DNA from: an uncultured Clostridia bacterium
GTDB lineage: Bacteria > Bacillota > Clostridia > Oscillospirales > Acutalibacteraceae
Reading direction: 5' to 3'
Length of the DNA stretch: 64,000 nt
Assembly (NCBI GenBank): GCA_937898625.1
Contig: CALEJF010000003.1
Location: forward strand, 75,267 to 139,266
A program made the position numbers and the translations under genes. This document shows, piece after piece, positions 1 through 6,983 of the stretch. The first letter of the stretch is position 1, and each line of letters opens with the position of its first letter. The notes below the pieces were generated by a model. That model did no database searches. It was given only the letters and a program-made list of their open reading frames with translations, and had not been told where the DNA came from.

Positions 1-181
1 TAATGTTGGTGACACAGTGCTTGTAAAGGTACTTGAAATTGACGACCAAGGCAGACTTAACCTTTCTCGCCGTGATGCTCTTATCGAAGTTAAGGGTCTT
101 GTTCCTGAAAATGAAATTGATGAAGAACCAAAAAAACGCGACAACAATCGTCGTTTCCACAAGAAAAGAAACAACGAATAA
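1..181 (+). CDS. pnp: Polyribonucleotide nucleotidyltransferase, C-terminal end (partial)
   Basis: The window opens inside this gene, whose last 59 codons read in frame from base 2 to a TAA at 179-181. The visible part matches the end of an S1 RNA-binding domain (GDTVLVKVLEID, then GRLNLSRRDAL), followed by a short basic and acidic tail ending in KKRNNE. This arrangement is typical of PNPase, the 3'-to-5' phosphorolytic exoribonuclease, where S1 is the last domain. Other proteins also end in S1 (ribosomal protein S1, general stress protein 13-like), but the SRRDAL stretch after the barrel is PNPase-like. A strong terminator follows directly. The catalytic domains lie outside the window. Confidence 0.75.
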   Translation, partial: NVGDTVLVKVLEIDDQGRLNLSRRDALIEVKGLVPENEIDEEPKKRDNNRRFHKKRNNE

Positions 182-196
182 TATCAATTAAAAGTT

Positions 197-230
197 AAAG
201 CCTCCACAAAATGTGGAGGCTTTGTTGTAT
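197..230 (+). terminator. Rho-independent terminator of pnp
   Basis: A 12-bp perfect stem (AAAGCCTCCACA at 197-208 and its complement at 212-223) with a three-base A loop is followed by a T-rich run. It lies 16 bases after the pnp stop codon. Confidence 0.85.
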
Positions 231-239
231 AAATTGAAG

Positions 240-350
240 TTTGTCAAATTAAATTCGAAATGCGAAAATTCGAAACTACGTTGCAATTAAAACCCCCTCC
301 CTTATTGAGGGAGCGAAAAAGAGTTCGACAAATTCAATTTGTCAAATTAT
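240..350. repeat. Composite of short direct and inverted repeats
   Basis: Between the pnp terminator and the convergent cysteine-rich gene, TTTGTCAAATT occurs twice in direct orientation (about 240 and 339). A GACAAATTcAATTTGTC palindrome lies near 328. A CTCCCTTATTGAGGGAG hairpin lies near 297. The hairpin core is shared with the fragment at the end of the window (63943-64000), which suggests a degraded dispersed element. No gene is visible here. Confidence 0.4.
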
Positions 351-353
351 TTA

Positions 354-1181
354 TTAATCCCCACAAGCACAGGTTGGTCGATAGCTGTCTTTTAAGCAAC
401 CTTCTTTAGGTGGGAAGAATTCGTCAATCGGGAATTGGATTCTTCTGAATGCATCACAAGGATTTTCGTTATCACAGGCACATTCTCTGCTTGGAATACA
501 GAAATCGTATGCAGGAATAAGCATCTGCACATCTCTTTCAAGTTGTACAATGGTGAAAATTCCAAGTGTAACTGTAACTGCTTTCTTGGGGTCATCGTCG
601 TAGCAGTCAAAATCTCCTTCAAAGCATCTGCAAACACAACGAGGAAGTCGTGACGGCTGACAACACGAGTAACAAGAATGGCATTCGTTAGCGTTACGAA
701 GTTTTGCATCAAGGCAAATTGGGTCAACAGTCTGGACTTTTGCCTTTGGGTTTGTGCTGACCATATCAAGTTGCTCGTCAATGTCGTTGCAAACAAATTC
801 TGATGAAAAGACTTTAACATTACCCTCTGAACCATATAGAATGCATTTTTTTGAGAAAGAGGCAAGGCCTTCTACCATACAAGGGGGATTGGTGTGGCCG
901 GTAAACACATCAAGGCAAACTTTGAAATAATAAGTAACATCAACAGAATAATAACCTCTGTTAAAAGGCACTTTTTCGACTTCGATAAAAGCATTAAGTA
1001 CTTCGGCACCTCGGCAACGGACATTTGTTGCACGGTCAATGATACATTGTGCAGAATTAGTGAAATAAACTTTTAAATCTTCAAGACAATCCTTGTCTGC
1101 GCAGGAGTCATAAACTCTGTTGGTATCAATGCAGACTGCTTCTTTTATCTTTGTGGGTGTACAGTTTTTATTTTCTGACAT
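354..1181 (-). CDS. Cysteine-rich conserved hypothetical protein
   Basis: I do not recognise a named family. The 275-residue product has 26 cysteines, spread throughout but dense near residues 165-190 (HSCYSCCQ, RCVCRCF) and at the C-terminus (CACGD). There is no signal peptide or membrane segment, so it is probably cytoplasmic or assembled into a structure from inside the cell. The start is set at 1181 because GGGAGG sits 7 bases upstream of that ATG; the ATG 15 bases further upstream would place the ribosome site inside the coding region. Spore-coat proteins of clostridia can be this cysteine-rich and the window is from a spore former, but a coat role is inference. It is monocistronic and faces pnp. 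Confidence 0.7.
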   Translation of the reverse strand: MSENKNCTPTKIKEAVCIDTNRVYDSCADKDCLEDLKVYFTNSAQCIIDRATNVRCRGAEVLNAFIEVEKVPFNRGYYSVDVTYYFKVCLDVFTGHTNPPCMVEGLASFSKKCILYGSEGNVKVFSSEFVCNDIDEQLDMVSTNPKAKVQTVDPICLDAKLRNANECHSCYSCCQPSRLPRCVCRCFEGDFDCYDDDPKKAVTVTLGIFTIVQLERDVQMLIPAYDFCIPSRECACDNENPCDAFRRIQFPIDEFFPPKEGCLKDSYRPTCACGD

Positions 1182-1199
1182 AGCATTTCCTCCCATAAA

Positions 1200-1437
1200 T
1201 TATCAACTGACAGTACCATTGTATGTTGAAGAGATAGAATTGTTACTAGAGTAATAAGTTAATTTGACCTGACGGTCAGCTAAATACGGCTTCGTCGTGC
1301 TAATTTATTATTGTATAATAGCTGAATTGTTCGCTATGCTCACAGCTAAATTTTGCACCAACGGTGAAATTAAGTGGCTTTTAAGTTGATTGAGCTATCT
1401 TGTGAAACGAGATAATTTGCCTTTTTTTACAAAACAG
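1200..1437. other. Intergenic region with several short palindromes
   Basis: No gene is visible in this gap of about 300 bases. It contains TGACCTGACGGTCA (1265-1278), an imperfect repeat built around AGCTAAAT/AGCTGAAT/AGCTAAATT, and TTGCACCAACGGTGAA near 1355. The pattern of successive small hairpins looks like a decayed dispersed element rather than one operator. It separates the cysteine-rich gene from proB, which diverge. Confidence 0.35.
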
Positions 1438-1466
1438 TTGTTAAAGAGAAAAATATATGTTAAAAT
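1438..1466 (+). promoter_or_regulatory. Promoter of proBA
   Basis: TTGTTA (1438-1443), a 17-base spacer and TAAAAT (1461-1466) lie 31 bases upstream of the proB ATG. The ribosome site GGGTAGG follows at about 1488. Confidence 0.55.
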
Positions 1467-1497
1467 ATTATGATTATAGTTTTACGAGGGTAGGATT

Positions 1498-2283
1498 ATG
1501 GCAGTTTTAAAAAATGTAAAACGAATTGTTGTTAAGGTTGGTACATCAACACTTACATATAATACGGGAAAAACAAATATAAGAAGAATGCACAAGTTGG
1601 TAAGTGTGCTTTCGGATATAGTTAATTCAGGAATCCAGGTTGCTCTTGTAACAAGCGGAGCAATCGGTGTCGGTGTCGGAAAACTAGGACTTAAAGAAAA
1701 ACCTGCCGATACAGCAGGCAAACAGGCGGCGGCTACAATCGGTCAATGCGAATTGATGTTTATGTATGATAAGCTTTTCGGTGAATATGGTCATACGGTA
1801 GGACAATTGCTTATTACAAAAAGTGATGTTGAAAATGGCGAGAGAAGACAGAATCTTGTTAATACATTTAATAAACTTTTTGATTTTGGTGCAATTCCCG
1901 TTATTAACGAAAACGATAGTGTTGCAGTTGAAGAAATCGTCTATGGCGACAACGACTCTCTCTCTGCAATTGTTGCAAAACTTATAAAAGCAGATGCTCT
2001 TATTATTCTTACGGATATTGACGGACTTTATGACTCAAATCCAAATGAAAATGAAGATGCAAAGTTGATTCCTCTTGTAACAGAAATTGATGAGGATTTA
2101 TATAAAATAGCAGGTGGCAGGGGCTCAACTCTCGGCACGGGCGGAATGGTTACAAAACTCCACGCAGCAGAAATTACTATGGATGCAGGAATTGACACCA
2201 TAGTTATGAATGGCGAAAATCCAACAGATATATATAAAGCACTTGACGGAAAACAAGTAGGTACATTCTTTAAAGGTAAGTGA
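1498..2283 (+). CDS. proB: Glutamate 5-kinase
   Basis: Catalyses ATP-dependent phosphorylation of L-glutamate to gamma-glutamyl phosphate, the first step of proline synthesis in the cytoplasm. The 261-residue protein has the amino-acid-kinase fold signatures: KVGTSTL near residue 13, VTSGAIGVGVGKLG near 50, NENDSV in the middle and TGGMVTKL in the last third. It ends after the kinase domain, so the C-terminal PUA domain found in E. coli ProB (367 residues) is absent; short forms are common in Firmicutes. The start has a good ribosome site (GGGTAGG). It lies 4 bases before proA, which uses the product, so the two are translated from one message. Confidence 0.95.
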   Translation: MAVLKNVKRIVVKVGTSTLTYNTGKTNIRRMHKLVSVLSDIVNSGIQVALVTSGAIGVGVGKLGLKEKPADTAGKQAAATIGQCELMFMYDKLFGEYGHTVGQLLITKSDVENGERRQNLVNTFNKLFDFGAIPVINENDSVAVEEIVYGDNDSLSAIVAKLIKADALIILTDIDGLYDSNPNENEDAKLIPLVTEIDEDLYKIAGGRGSTLGTGGMVTKLHAAEITMDAGIDTIVMNGENPTDIYKALDGKQVGTFFKGK

Positions 2284-2287
2284 TTTT

Positions 2288-3526
2288 ATGCTCACAGAAA
2301 TCGGTAAACGAGTAAAAGATGCGTCAGTTTCTTTGGCTGTTGCATCAACTGAAGATAAAAACAGAATACTTAAATCAATCGCAACTGCTCTTCGTGAGAA
2401 TTGCGACAAGATTTTAGAAGCAAATGCTCTTGACCTTAACAATGGCAGAGAAAATGGAATGGCAGAATCTCTTTTGGACCGTCTTATGCTTAATGAAGAG
2501 CGAGTTGAGGGTATGGCACAGGGTGTTGAAGGCGTAATTGCACTTCCTGACCCCGTTGGCAGAATTCTTTGGGAAACCGAAAGACCAAATGGTATGAGAA
2601 TTCAGAGAGTCAGCACACCTTTAGGTGTAATCGGTATCATTTACGAGGCAAGACCAAATGTTACAAGTGATGCTGCAGCTCTGGCTATAAAATCAGGTAA
2701 CACAGCAATTCTTCGTGGTGGCAAAGAGGCGTTTAACTCAAACTCTGCTATTATGGATGTTATGAGAGATGCGATTAGCAAAGAGGGTTTTAATCCTGAT
2801 ATTGTTGAATTGGTAAGGGATACTTCAAGGGAAAGTGCAAATGCTCTTATGAAGATGAATGGATATATTGACATTCTTATTCCTCGTGGCAGTGCAAAGC
2901 TTATAAATGCAGTTGTGCAGAATTCAACTGTACCTGTTATTGAAACCGGTGCAGGTAACTGCCATGTTTATATTGATGAGTTTGCAGATATTGATATGGC
3001 TGTTGAAATTGTCAACAATGCAAAAACAAGAAGAATTTCTGTATGCAACACGGCAGAAAGTCTTCTTATCCATAAAAATATTGCAGAACTTGCTCTCATA
3101 GCAATCAAAGCAAAACTTGATGAGAAAAATGTTGTTCTCTATGGTGACGAGATTGCAAGGGCTATCTGTCCCGACATTGAGAAAGCATCGGAAGAGGACT
3201 GGGCAACGGAATATCTTGACTACAAAATGTCTGTTAAGATTGTTTCTTCTGTTGATGAGGCAATTGAGCATATAAGAAAATACTCCACTAATCATAGTGA
3301 GAGTATTGTTACAGAGAATATAGAAAATGCAGAAAAATTTATGAATTCAGTTGATTCAGCGGCAGTTTACCATAATGTCAGCACTGCATTTACTGATGGC
3401 GGAGAATTTGGCTTTGGTGCAGAAATCGGCATTTCCACGCAAAAACTCCACGCAAGAGGTCCGTTGGGACTTCCTCAATTGAATACATTTAAATACAAAA
3501 TTTATGGCAACGGTCAGGTGAGATAA
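2288..3526 (+). CDS. proA: Gamma-glutamyl phosphate reductase
   Basis: Reduces gamma-glutamyl phosphate with NADPH to glutamate semialdehyde, the second step of proline synthesis. The 412-residue length is typical. Family landmarks include IYEARPNVTSDAAALAIKSG in the cofactor domain, the catalytic cysteine region ISVCNTAES, and the C-terminal GEFGFGAEIGISTQKLHARG. The start is 4 bases after proB. The stop codon is followed immediately by the ATG of the next gene, so all three are likely co-transcribed and coupled. Confidence 0.95.
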   Translation: MLTEIGKRVKDASVSLAVASTEDKNRILKSIATALRENCDKILEANALDLNNGRENGMAESLLDRLMLNEERVEGMAQGVEGVIALPDPVGRILWETERPNGMRIQRVSTPLGVIGIIYEARPNVTSDAAALAIKSGNTAILRGGKEAFNSNSAIMDVMRDAISKEGFNPDIVELVRDTSRESANALMKMNGYIDILIPRGSAKLINAVVQNSTVPVIETGAGNCHVYIDEFADIDMAVEIVNNAKTRRISVCNTAESLLIHKNIAELALIAIKAKLDEKNVVLYGDEIARAICPDIEKASEEDWATEYLDYKMSVKIVSSVDEAIEHIRKYSTNHSESIVTENIENAEKFMNSVDSAAVYHNVSTAFTDGGEFGFGAEIGISTQKLHARGPLGLPQLNTFKYKIYGNGQVR

Positions 3527-4219
3527 ATGGCAGGAAAGGTTAAGAAAAAATCTGATATAAAGAAAAAACTCGCATTTCCGATTGGTCTTATAGTGGTGCT
3601 GTTAGCATTGACAGGGTTAGTTACAATTATTGTTGCAACAGTTAATCTTGTTGATTCGGCAAGAGAAAAATCAAAGCACTATGAGGAATATGAAGCCTAT
3701 CTTGTTCCGGTTATCCATATTGACCCTACAACTTTTGATGATGTTACAAAAGCAGATATGAGTGAACTTATTGAAATTTCAATATGGTCATTACTCAAAA
3801 ACGAAAATACACCTGATAAATTTGAAGCAAACGAGAACGGACTTTCTATTCCAAAATCAGAAGTTGAGAAAGAATTTGTTGAACTTTTTGGTACAGAGGT
3901 AATACCAACTCACGGCAATATTGAGGGTTATGGTATTGACTTCACATATGATAGTGTTACGGGAATTTATTCTGTTCCTCTTACAGGCGTTACGCCTATT
4001 TACACTCCTGATGTGGTGGATGTTCAAAAATCTACGGACACAATTGTTGTAACGGTTGCATGTCTTTCAGGTGATGCATGGGAGCAGGCGGAAAACGGTG
4101 AAATGGTTGCACCTTCACCTGATAAATATCTTAAAGTAACTTTAAGAGAATCGAACGACAATCTTTTTATTGCTGCAATTCAGAATACAAACGCTCCTGA
4201 AACTGCAACAAAAAACTAA
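3527..4219 (+). CDS. Membrane-anchored hypothetical protein
   Basis: No known family is recognised. The 230-residue protein has a lysine-rich N-terminus (KKKSDIKKK), one transmembrane segment at about residues 16-40 (IGLIVVLLALTGLVTIIVAT), and a soluble outer domain of about 190 residues with no cysteines in obvious motifs. The topology is that of a single-pass protein with an extracytoplasmic domain. Its ATG abuts the proA stop codon with no gap, so it depends on translation of proBA. A role in proline metabolism is not supported; it may simply sit in the operon. The structured region at 4221-4319 follows it. Confidence 0.7.
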   Translation: MAGKVKKKSDIKKKLAFPIGLIVVLLALTGLVTIIVATVNLVDSAREKSKHYEEYEAYLVPVIHIDPTTFDDVTKADMSELIEISIWSLLKNENTPDKFEANENGLSIPKSEVEKEFVELFGTEVIPTHGNIEGYGIDFTYDSVTGIYSVPLTGVTPIYTPDVVDVQKSTDTIVVTVACLSGDAWEQAENGEMVAPSPDKYLKVTLRESNDNLFIAAIQNTNAPETATKN

Positions 4220-4220
4220 A

Positions 4221-4319
4221 ATATATTAATCCGTTCAGAAATAGGGCGATTTAAAAGGCATAGCCTACCCCATTTCTACACAAACGGTAATCTTAATATA
4301 TATTATGCCGTTTTTGCGG
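4221..4319 (+). ncRNA. Candidate structured leader or attenuator upstream of prfB
   Basis: Two competing structures can be drawn. Structure A is a long nested hairpin: ATATATTAA (4221-4229) with TTAATATAT (4293-4301), CCGTT (4231-4235) with AACGG (4283-4287), and AGAAATaGGG (4237-4246) with CCCcATTTCT (4268-4277), capped by a small GGC-ATA-GCC hairpin. Structure B pairs AAACGGTAAT (4282-4291) with ATTA-tg-CCGTTT (4302-4313) and runs into TTTTTG, resembling a terminator. AACGG is used in both, so A and B exclude each other. It does not match a riboswitch class I know. It could also be only the terminator of the proBA operon. Confidence 0.4.
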
Positions 4320-4363
4320 ACAAGTGACAAAATTAATTAAAACACAGTAAGCGAGGATTATTT

Positions 4364-5485
4364 ATGCTTCAATTCGAAGAATTAAAATTGCGACTTATTG
4401 CACACGAGGAAGAACTTTCTAACCTTGCAGAGGCATTAGGGCTTGAAAAAATGAAGAGCGAAATTGCAAGTCTTGAAGACCAGCAAGCTCAGGAAGGCTT
4501 CTGGGACGATATTCAGAATTCTCAAAAGGTTTTGCAAAGAACAAGTGTATTGAAAAACAAGGTTTCTGCTTATGAGAGATTAAAAGCAGACTACGATGAT
4601 GCACTTGTTATGATTGAACTTGCTGATGAGGAAGAGGATGAAAGCCTTGTTGAGGAATGTACTCAGGGTGTTGATAAGTTTGAAAAAGACCTTGATTCAC
4701 AGACACTTTCAACCCTCTTGACAGGTGAGTATGATTCGAAAAATGCAATTCTCACATTCCATGCAGGTGCAGGTGGTACAGAGGCTCAGGACTGGGCGCA
4801 AATGCTATTCAGAATGTATAATCGTTGGGGTGAGCGTCACGGCTACAAGGTTTCAACCCTTGACTATCTTGATGGCGACGAGGCAGGGCTTAAATCTGCT
4901 TGTATCCTTATTGAGGGCGAAAATGCTTACGGATTTATGAAGAGTGAAGCGGGTATTCACCGTCTTGTTCGTGTTTCACCATTCGATGCATCGGGCAGAC
5001 GACACACATCCTTTGCATCCTTGGAAGTAATGCCGGAAATCGACGAGGATACAAATGTTGACATCAATCCTGATGATATTGAAATGGCAGTTTATCGTGC
5101 AAGTGGTGCAGGTGGACAGAAGGTTAACAAAACATCTTCCGCGGTTCGTCTTACTCATAAGCCAACTGGCATTGTGGTTTCTTGTCAGGTTGAAAGAAGC
5201 CAACATCAGAATCGTGAGGTTGCTATGACAATGCTCAAATCAAAACTTATTGAGATTAAAGAGCGTGAACACCTTGCTAAAATTGAAGATATTAAAGGTG
5301 ACCATAAAGAAATTGCCTGGGGCAGTCAGATTCGTTCCTATGTATTTATGCCTTATACTCTTGCAAAAGACCACAGAACATCTTTTGAAAATGGTAATAT
5401 AAATGCTGTTATGGATGGAGATATTGACGGATTCATCAATGCATATCTCAAAATGCAGTCACAGAAGAATCTTGAAAACAATTAA
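4364..5485 (+). CDS. prfB: Peptide chain release factor 2
   Basis: Recognises UGA and UAA stop codons in the ribosome and triggers release of the polypeptide. The stop-codon-reading tripeptide SPF is at residues 205-207 and the catalytic GGQ at 250-252, which identifies RF2 rather than RF1 (PxT) and gives the E. coli RF2 numbering. The 373-residue frame is continuous. The programmed +1 frameshift site that most bacteria carry near codon 26 is absent; at codons 26-28 the sequence is GGG-CTT-GAA, as expected if the skipped T and the in-frame UGA had been lost. Autoregulation by frameshifting is therefore not available here. The gene is preceded by the structured region at 4221-4319. Confidence 0.96.
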   Translation: MLQFEELKLRLIAHEEELSNLAEALGLEKMKSEIASLEDQQAQEGFWDDIQNSQKVLQRTSVLKNKVSAYERLKADYDDALVMIELADEEEDESLVEECTQGVDKFEKDLDSQTLSTLLTGEYDSKNAILTFHAGAGGTEAQDWAQMLFRMYNRWGERHGYKVSTLDYLDGDEAGLKSACILIEGENAYGFMKSEAGIHRLVRVSPFDASGRRHTSFASLEVMPEIDEDTNVDINPDDIEMAVYRASGAGGQKVNKTSSAVRLTHKPTGIVVSCQVERSQHQNREVAMTMLKSKLIEIKEREHLAKIEDIKGDHKEIAWGSQIRSYVFMPYTLAKDHRTSFENGNINAVMDGDIDGFINAYLKMQSQKNLENN

Positions 5486-5493
5486 AAGATAAT

Positions 5494-5522
5494 TTGACAA
5501 GAATAGCTATAATGTGATATAT
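5494..5522 (+). promoter_or_regulatory. Promoter of the 5558 membrane protein gene
   Basis: TTGACA (5494-5499), a spacer of 16-17 bases and a GATATAT -10-like element lie just after the prfB stop codon and about 36 bases before the next start. Confidence 0.45.
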
Positions 5523-5557
5523 TTAATTAACAAAAAAAGAAAAGGTGATGATTAGTT

Positions 5558-6223
5558 ATGCCATTAGATACATCAAATCTTGGAGGCCTTCTTGGCGTTG
5601 CCTCTGCAGCAGTAACAACAATTGTTCTTCTTTTAGGTGCAGATTATATAATGTCCTCAATAGGATATATGAGAATTGCAGCCCGTAGAGAAATTAAAAA
5701 CGGTTGGCTTATCTGGATTCCTATTGCAAGAAACTGGACAATCGGAACAGTTGCGGAAAAATATGATGAAACAAGAGGAATCAAGAGAAACTTTAAAGTC
5801 TTCCTTGTGCTTTTCTCCATTATCAAAATAGCAATTCTTATTGCAGTAGGTTCATATATCAGTATGTTGTTACCATATTTTCTTGAATATGGTCTTGATT
5901 TGTTCACTTATGACCTTGGTAACCTTGCTCTTCTTGTGCCGGTTGTATTTGCTCTTTTAGGCATTCTCATAGCGCACGCAATTTATAGAACTTGCTACAT
6001 TGTTTCTCTTTACAAGGTGTTTGAATCAACTGACGCAAAAAACAGCCTTGTATTTGCAATTATCAGTAGTGTAATTCCTTTTGCAGCAGGTTTACTTATT
6101 CTCTTATCAAGGGAAAAAGGCTATAGTGCTGAGGATATGATTGAAGAGGGAAACACAGAGGAAGCAATAGAGGAAACAGAACCATATTTCAATTCAATCG
6201 AAGAAATTAAATTTGATAACTGA
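5558..6223 (+). CDS. Integral membrane protein of unknown function
   Basis: I do not recognise the family with certainty. The 221-residue protein has about four hydrophobic segments: residues 9-37, 85-110, 120-145 and 165-185. Between the first two is a cytoplasmic-looking loop with NGWLIWIPIARNWTIG. The C-terminus is a soluble acidic tail (EEGNTEEAIEETE). The W-P-I-A-R-N pattern after the first segment occurs in small clostridial membrane proteins annotated only as hypothetical. It has its own promoter and a good ribosome site (AAAGGTGATG), and ends at a bidirectional terminator shared with the gene at 6264-6974. Confidence 0.7.
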   Translation: MPLDTSNLGGLLGVASAAVTTIVLLLGADYIMSSIGYMRIAARREIKNGWLIWIPIARNWTIGTVAEKYDETRGIKRNFKVFLVLFSIIKIAILIAVGSYISMLLPYFLEYGLDLFTYDLGNLALLVPVVFALLGILIAHAIYRTCYIVSLYKVFESTDAKNSLVFAIISSVIPFAAGLLILLSREKGYSAEDMIEEGNTEEAIEETEPYFNSIEEIKFDN

Positions 6224-6228
6224 TAAAG

Positions 6229-6264
6229 AAAAAAATAAAAGCCTCGTTGAGGCTTTTATTTTTT
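6229..6264. terminator. Bidirectional terminator between convergent genes
   Basis: AAAAATAAAAGCCTC pairs with GAGGCTTTTATTTTT across a three-base loop (GTT). The A-rich left arm and T-rich right arm serve both the gene ending at 6223 and the minus-strand operon ending at 6264. Confidence 0.85.
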
Positions 6265-6974
6265 TACTTATTTTTTGCTTTTTTCACTTTTTGTGGTTCA
6301 TCACTTGAGTTAACAAGTAAAACACATAATGACCAAAGGCAAATGCCAAGCATTATGAACATTACAGAGAAAAAGGCTTCTCGTGGGCTGATTGCGGTTA
6401 CTTTACCAATATACTGTAACGCAAGCGAGCCTATAACATTATCAATTTTCAAAAGTTCTGTTAAAGAAACAGCACCACTGATGATGGGCTTTGCAAAGGC
6501 TTCGTTGAATATTCCAAGAGAAATTAGAGTTGCAACGAACCCTACTGCAGAAACGCCTATAACTGCTTTTATGTTTTTTGAAAAGGCAACAATACCGATG
6601 ATTACAAGTCCTAAAACTAATGCCAAAGCAAGGAATCCACCGGCAATAATTGCAGGTCTGAAATGCTCGTAACTCCAGATGTTAACAGATGCATCAGCAC
6701 TTCCAAAACTAGAGAGCATTTTTACATATTCAGGAAGCTTGGCAAGTGAGATTTCCTCGTATGTCACACCTAATTCCGGGTTTTGATTTTGTGTGATTGA
6801 CCCCCAGAGGTCAGCTATCTGAGTGTGGTCCATCTGAAGATAAACCATAGTTGTAAAGAAGCAGAGAGGGAACATAGCTACTACTAAAAGTATCGTAACC
6901 ACCTTATACATAATGTCAAAGCCTGTAAGCTTTTCCTTCTTTTTCAAGGTTTTTGTCTGTTTTGCTTTGCTCAT
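6264..6974 (-). CDS. Integral membrane protein of unknown function
   Basis: No family is recognised. The 236-residue product starts with a basic segment (KAKQTKTLKKKEK), followed by a transmembrane segment at about residues 24-46, an extracytoplasmic stretch of about 60 residues, and three or so further segments (FLALALVLGLVIIGIVAF, VIGVSAVGFVATLISLGIF, FFSVMFIMLGICLWSLCVLLV). It ends in a lysine-rich tail (VKKAKNK). The gene starts 9 bases after glnS on the same strand and is probably the last gene of the gltX-glnS transcript. Nothing ties it functionally to aminoacylation. Confidence 0.7.
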   Translation of the reverse strand: MSKAKQTKTLKKKEKLTGFDIMYKVVTILLVVAMFPLCFFTTMVYLQMDHTQIADLWGSITQNQNPELGVTYEEISLAKLPEYVKMLSSFGSADASVNIWSYEHFRPAIIAGGFLALALVLGLVIIGIVAFSKNIKAVIGVSAVGFVATLISLGIFNEAFAKPIISGAVSLTELLKIDNVIGSLALQYIGKVTAISPREAFFSVMFIMLGICLWSLCVLLVNSSDEPQKVKKAKNK

Positions 6975-6983
6975 ATTATCACC

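Noticed and set aside
392..1076. Open frames on both strands overlapping the cysteine-rich gene
   Set aside because: They lack ribosome sites and family resemblance, and are explained by the biased codons of the minus-strand gene.
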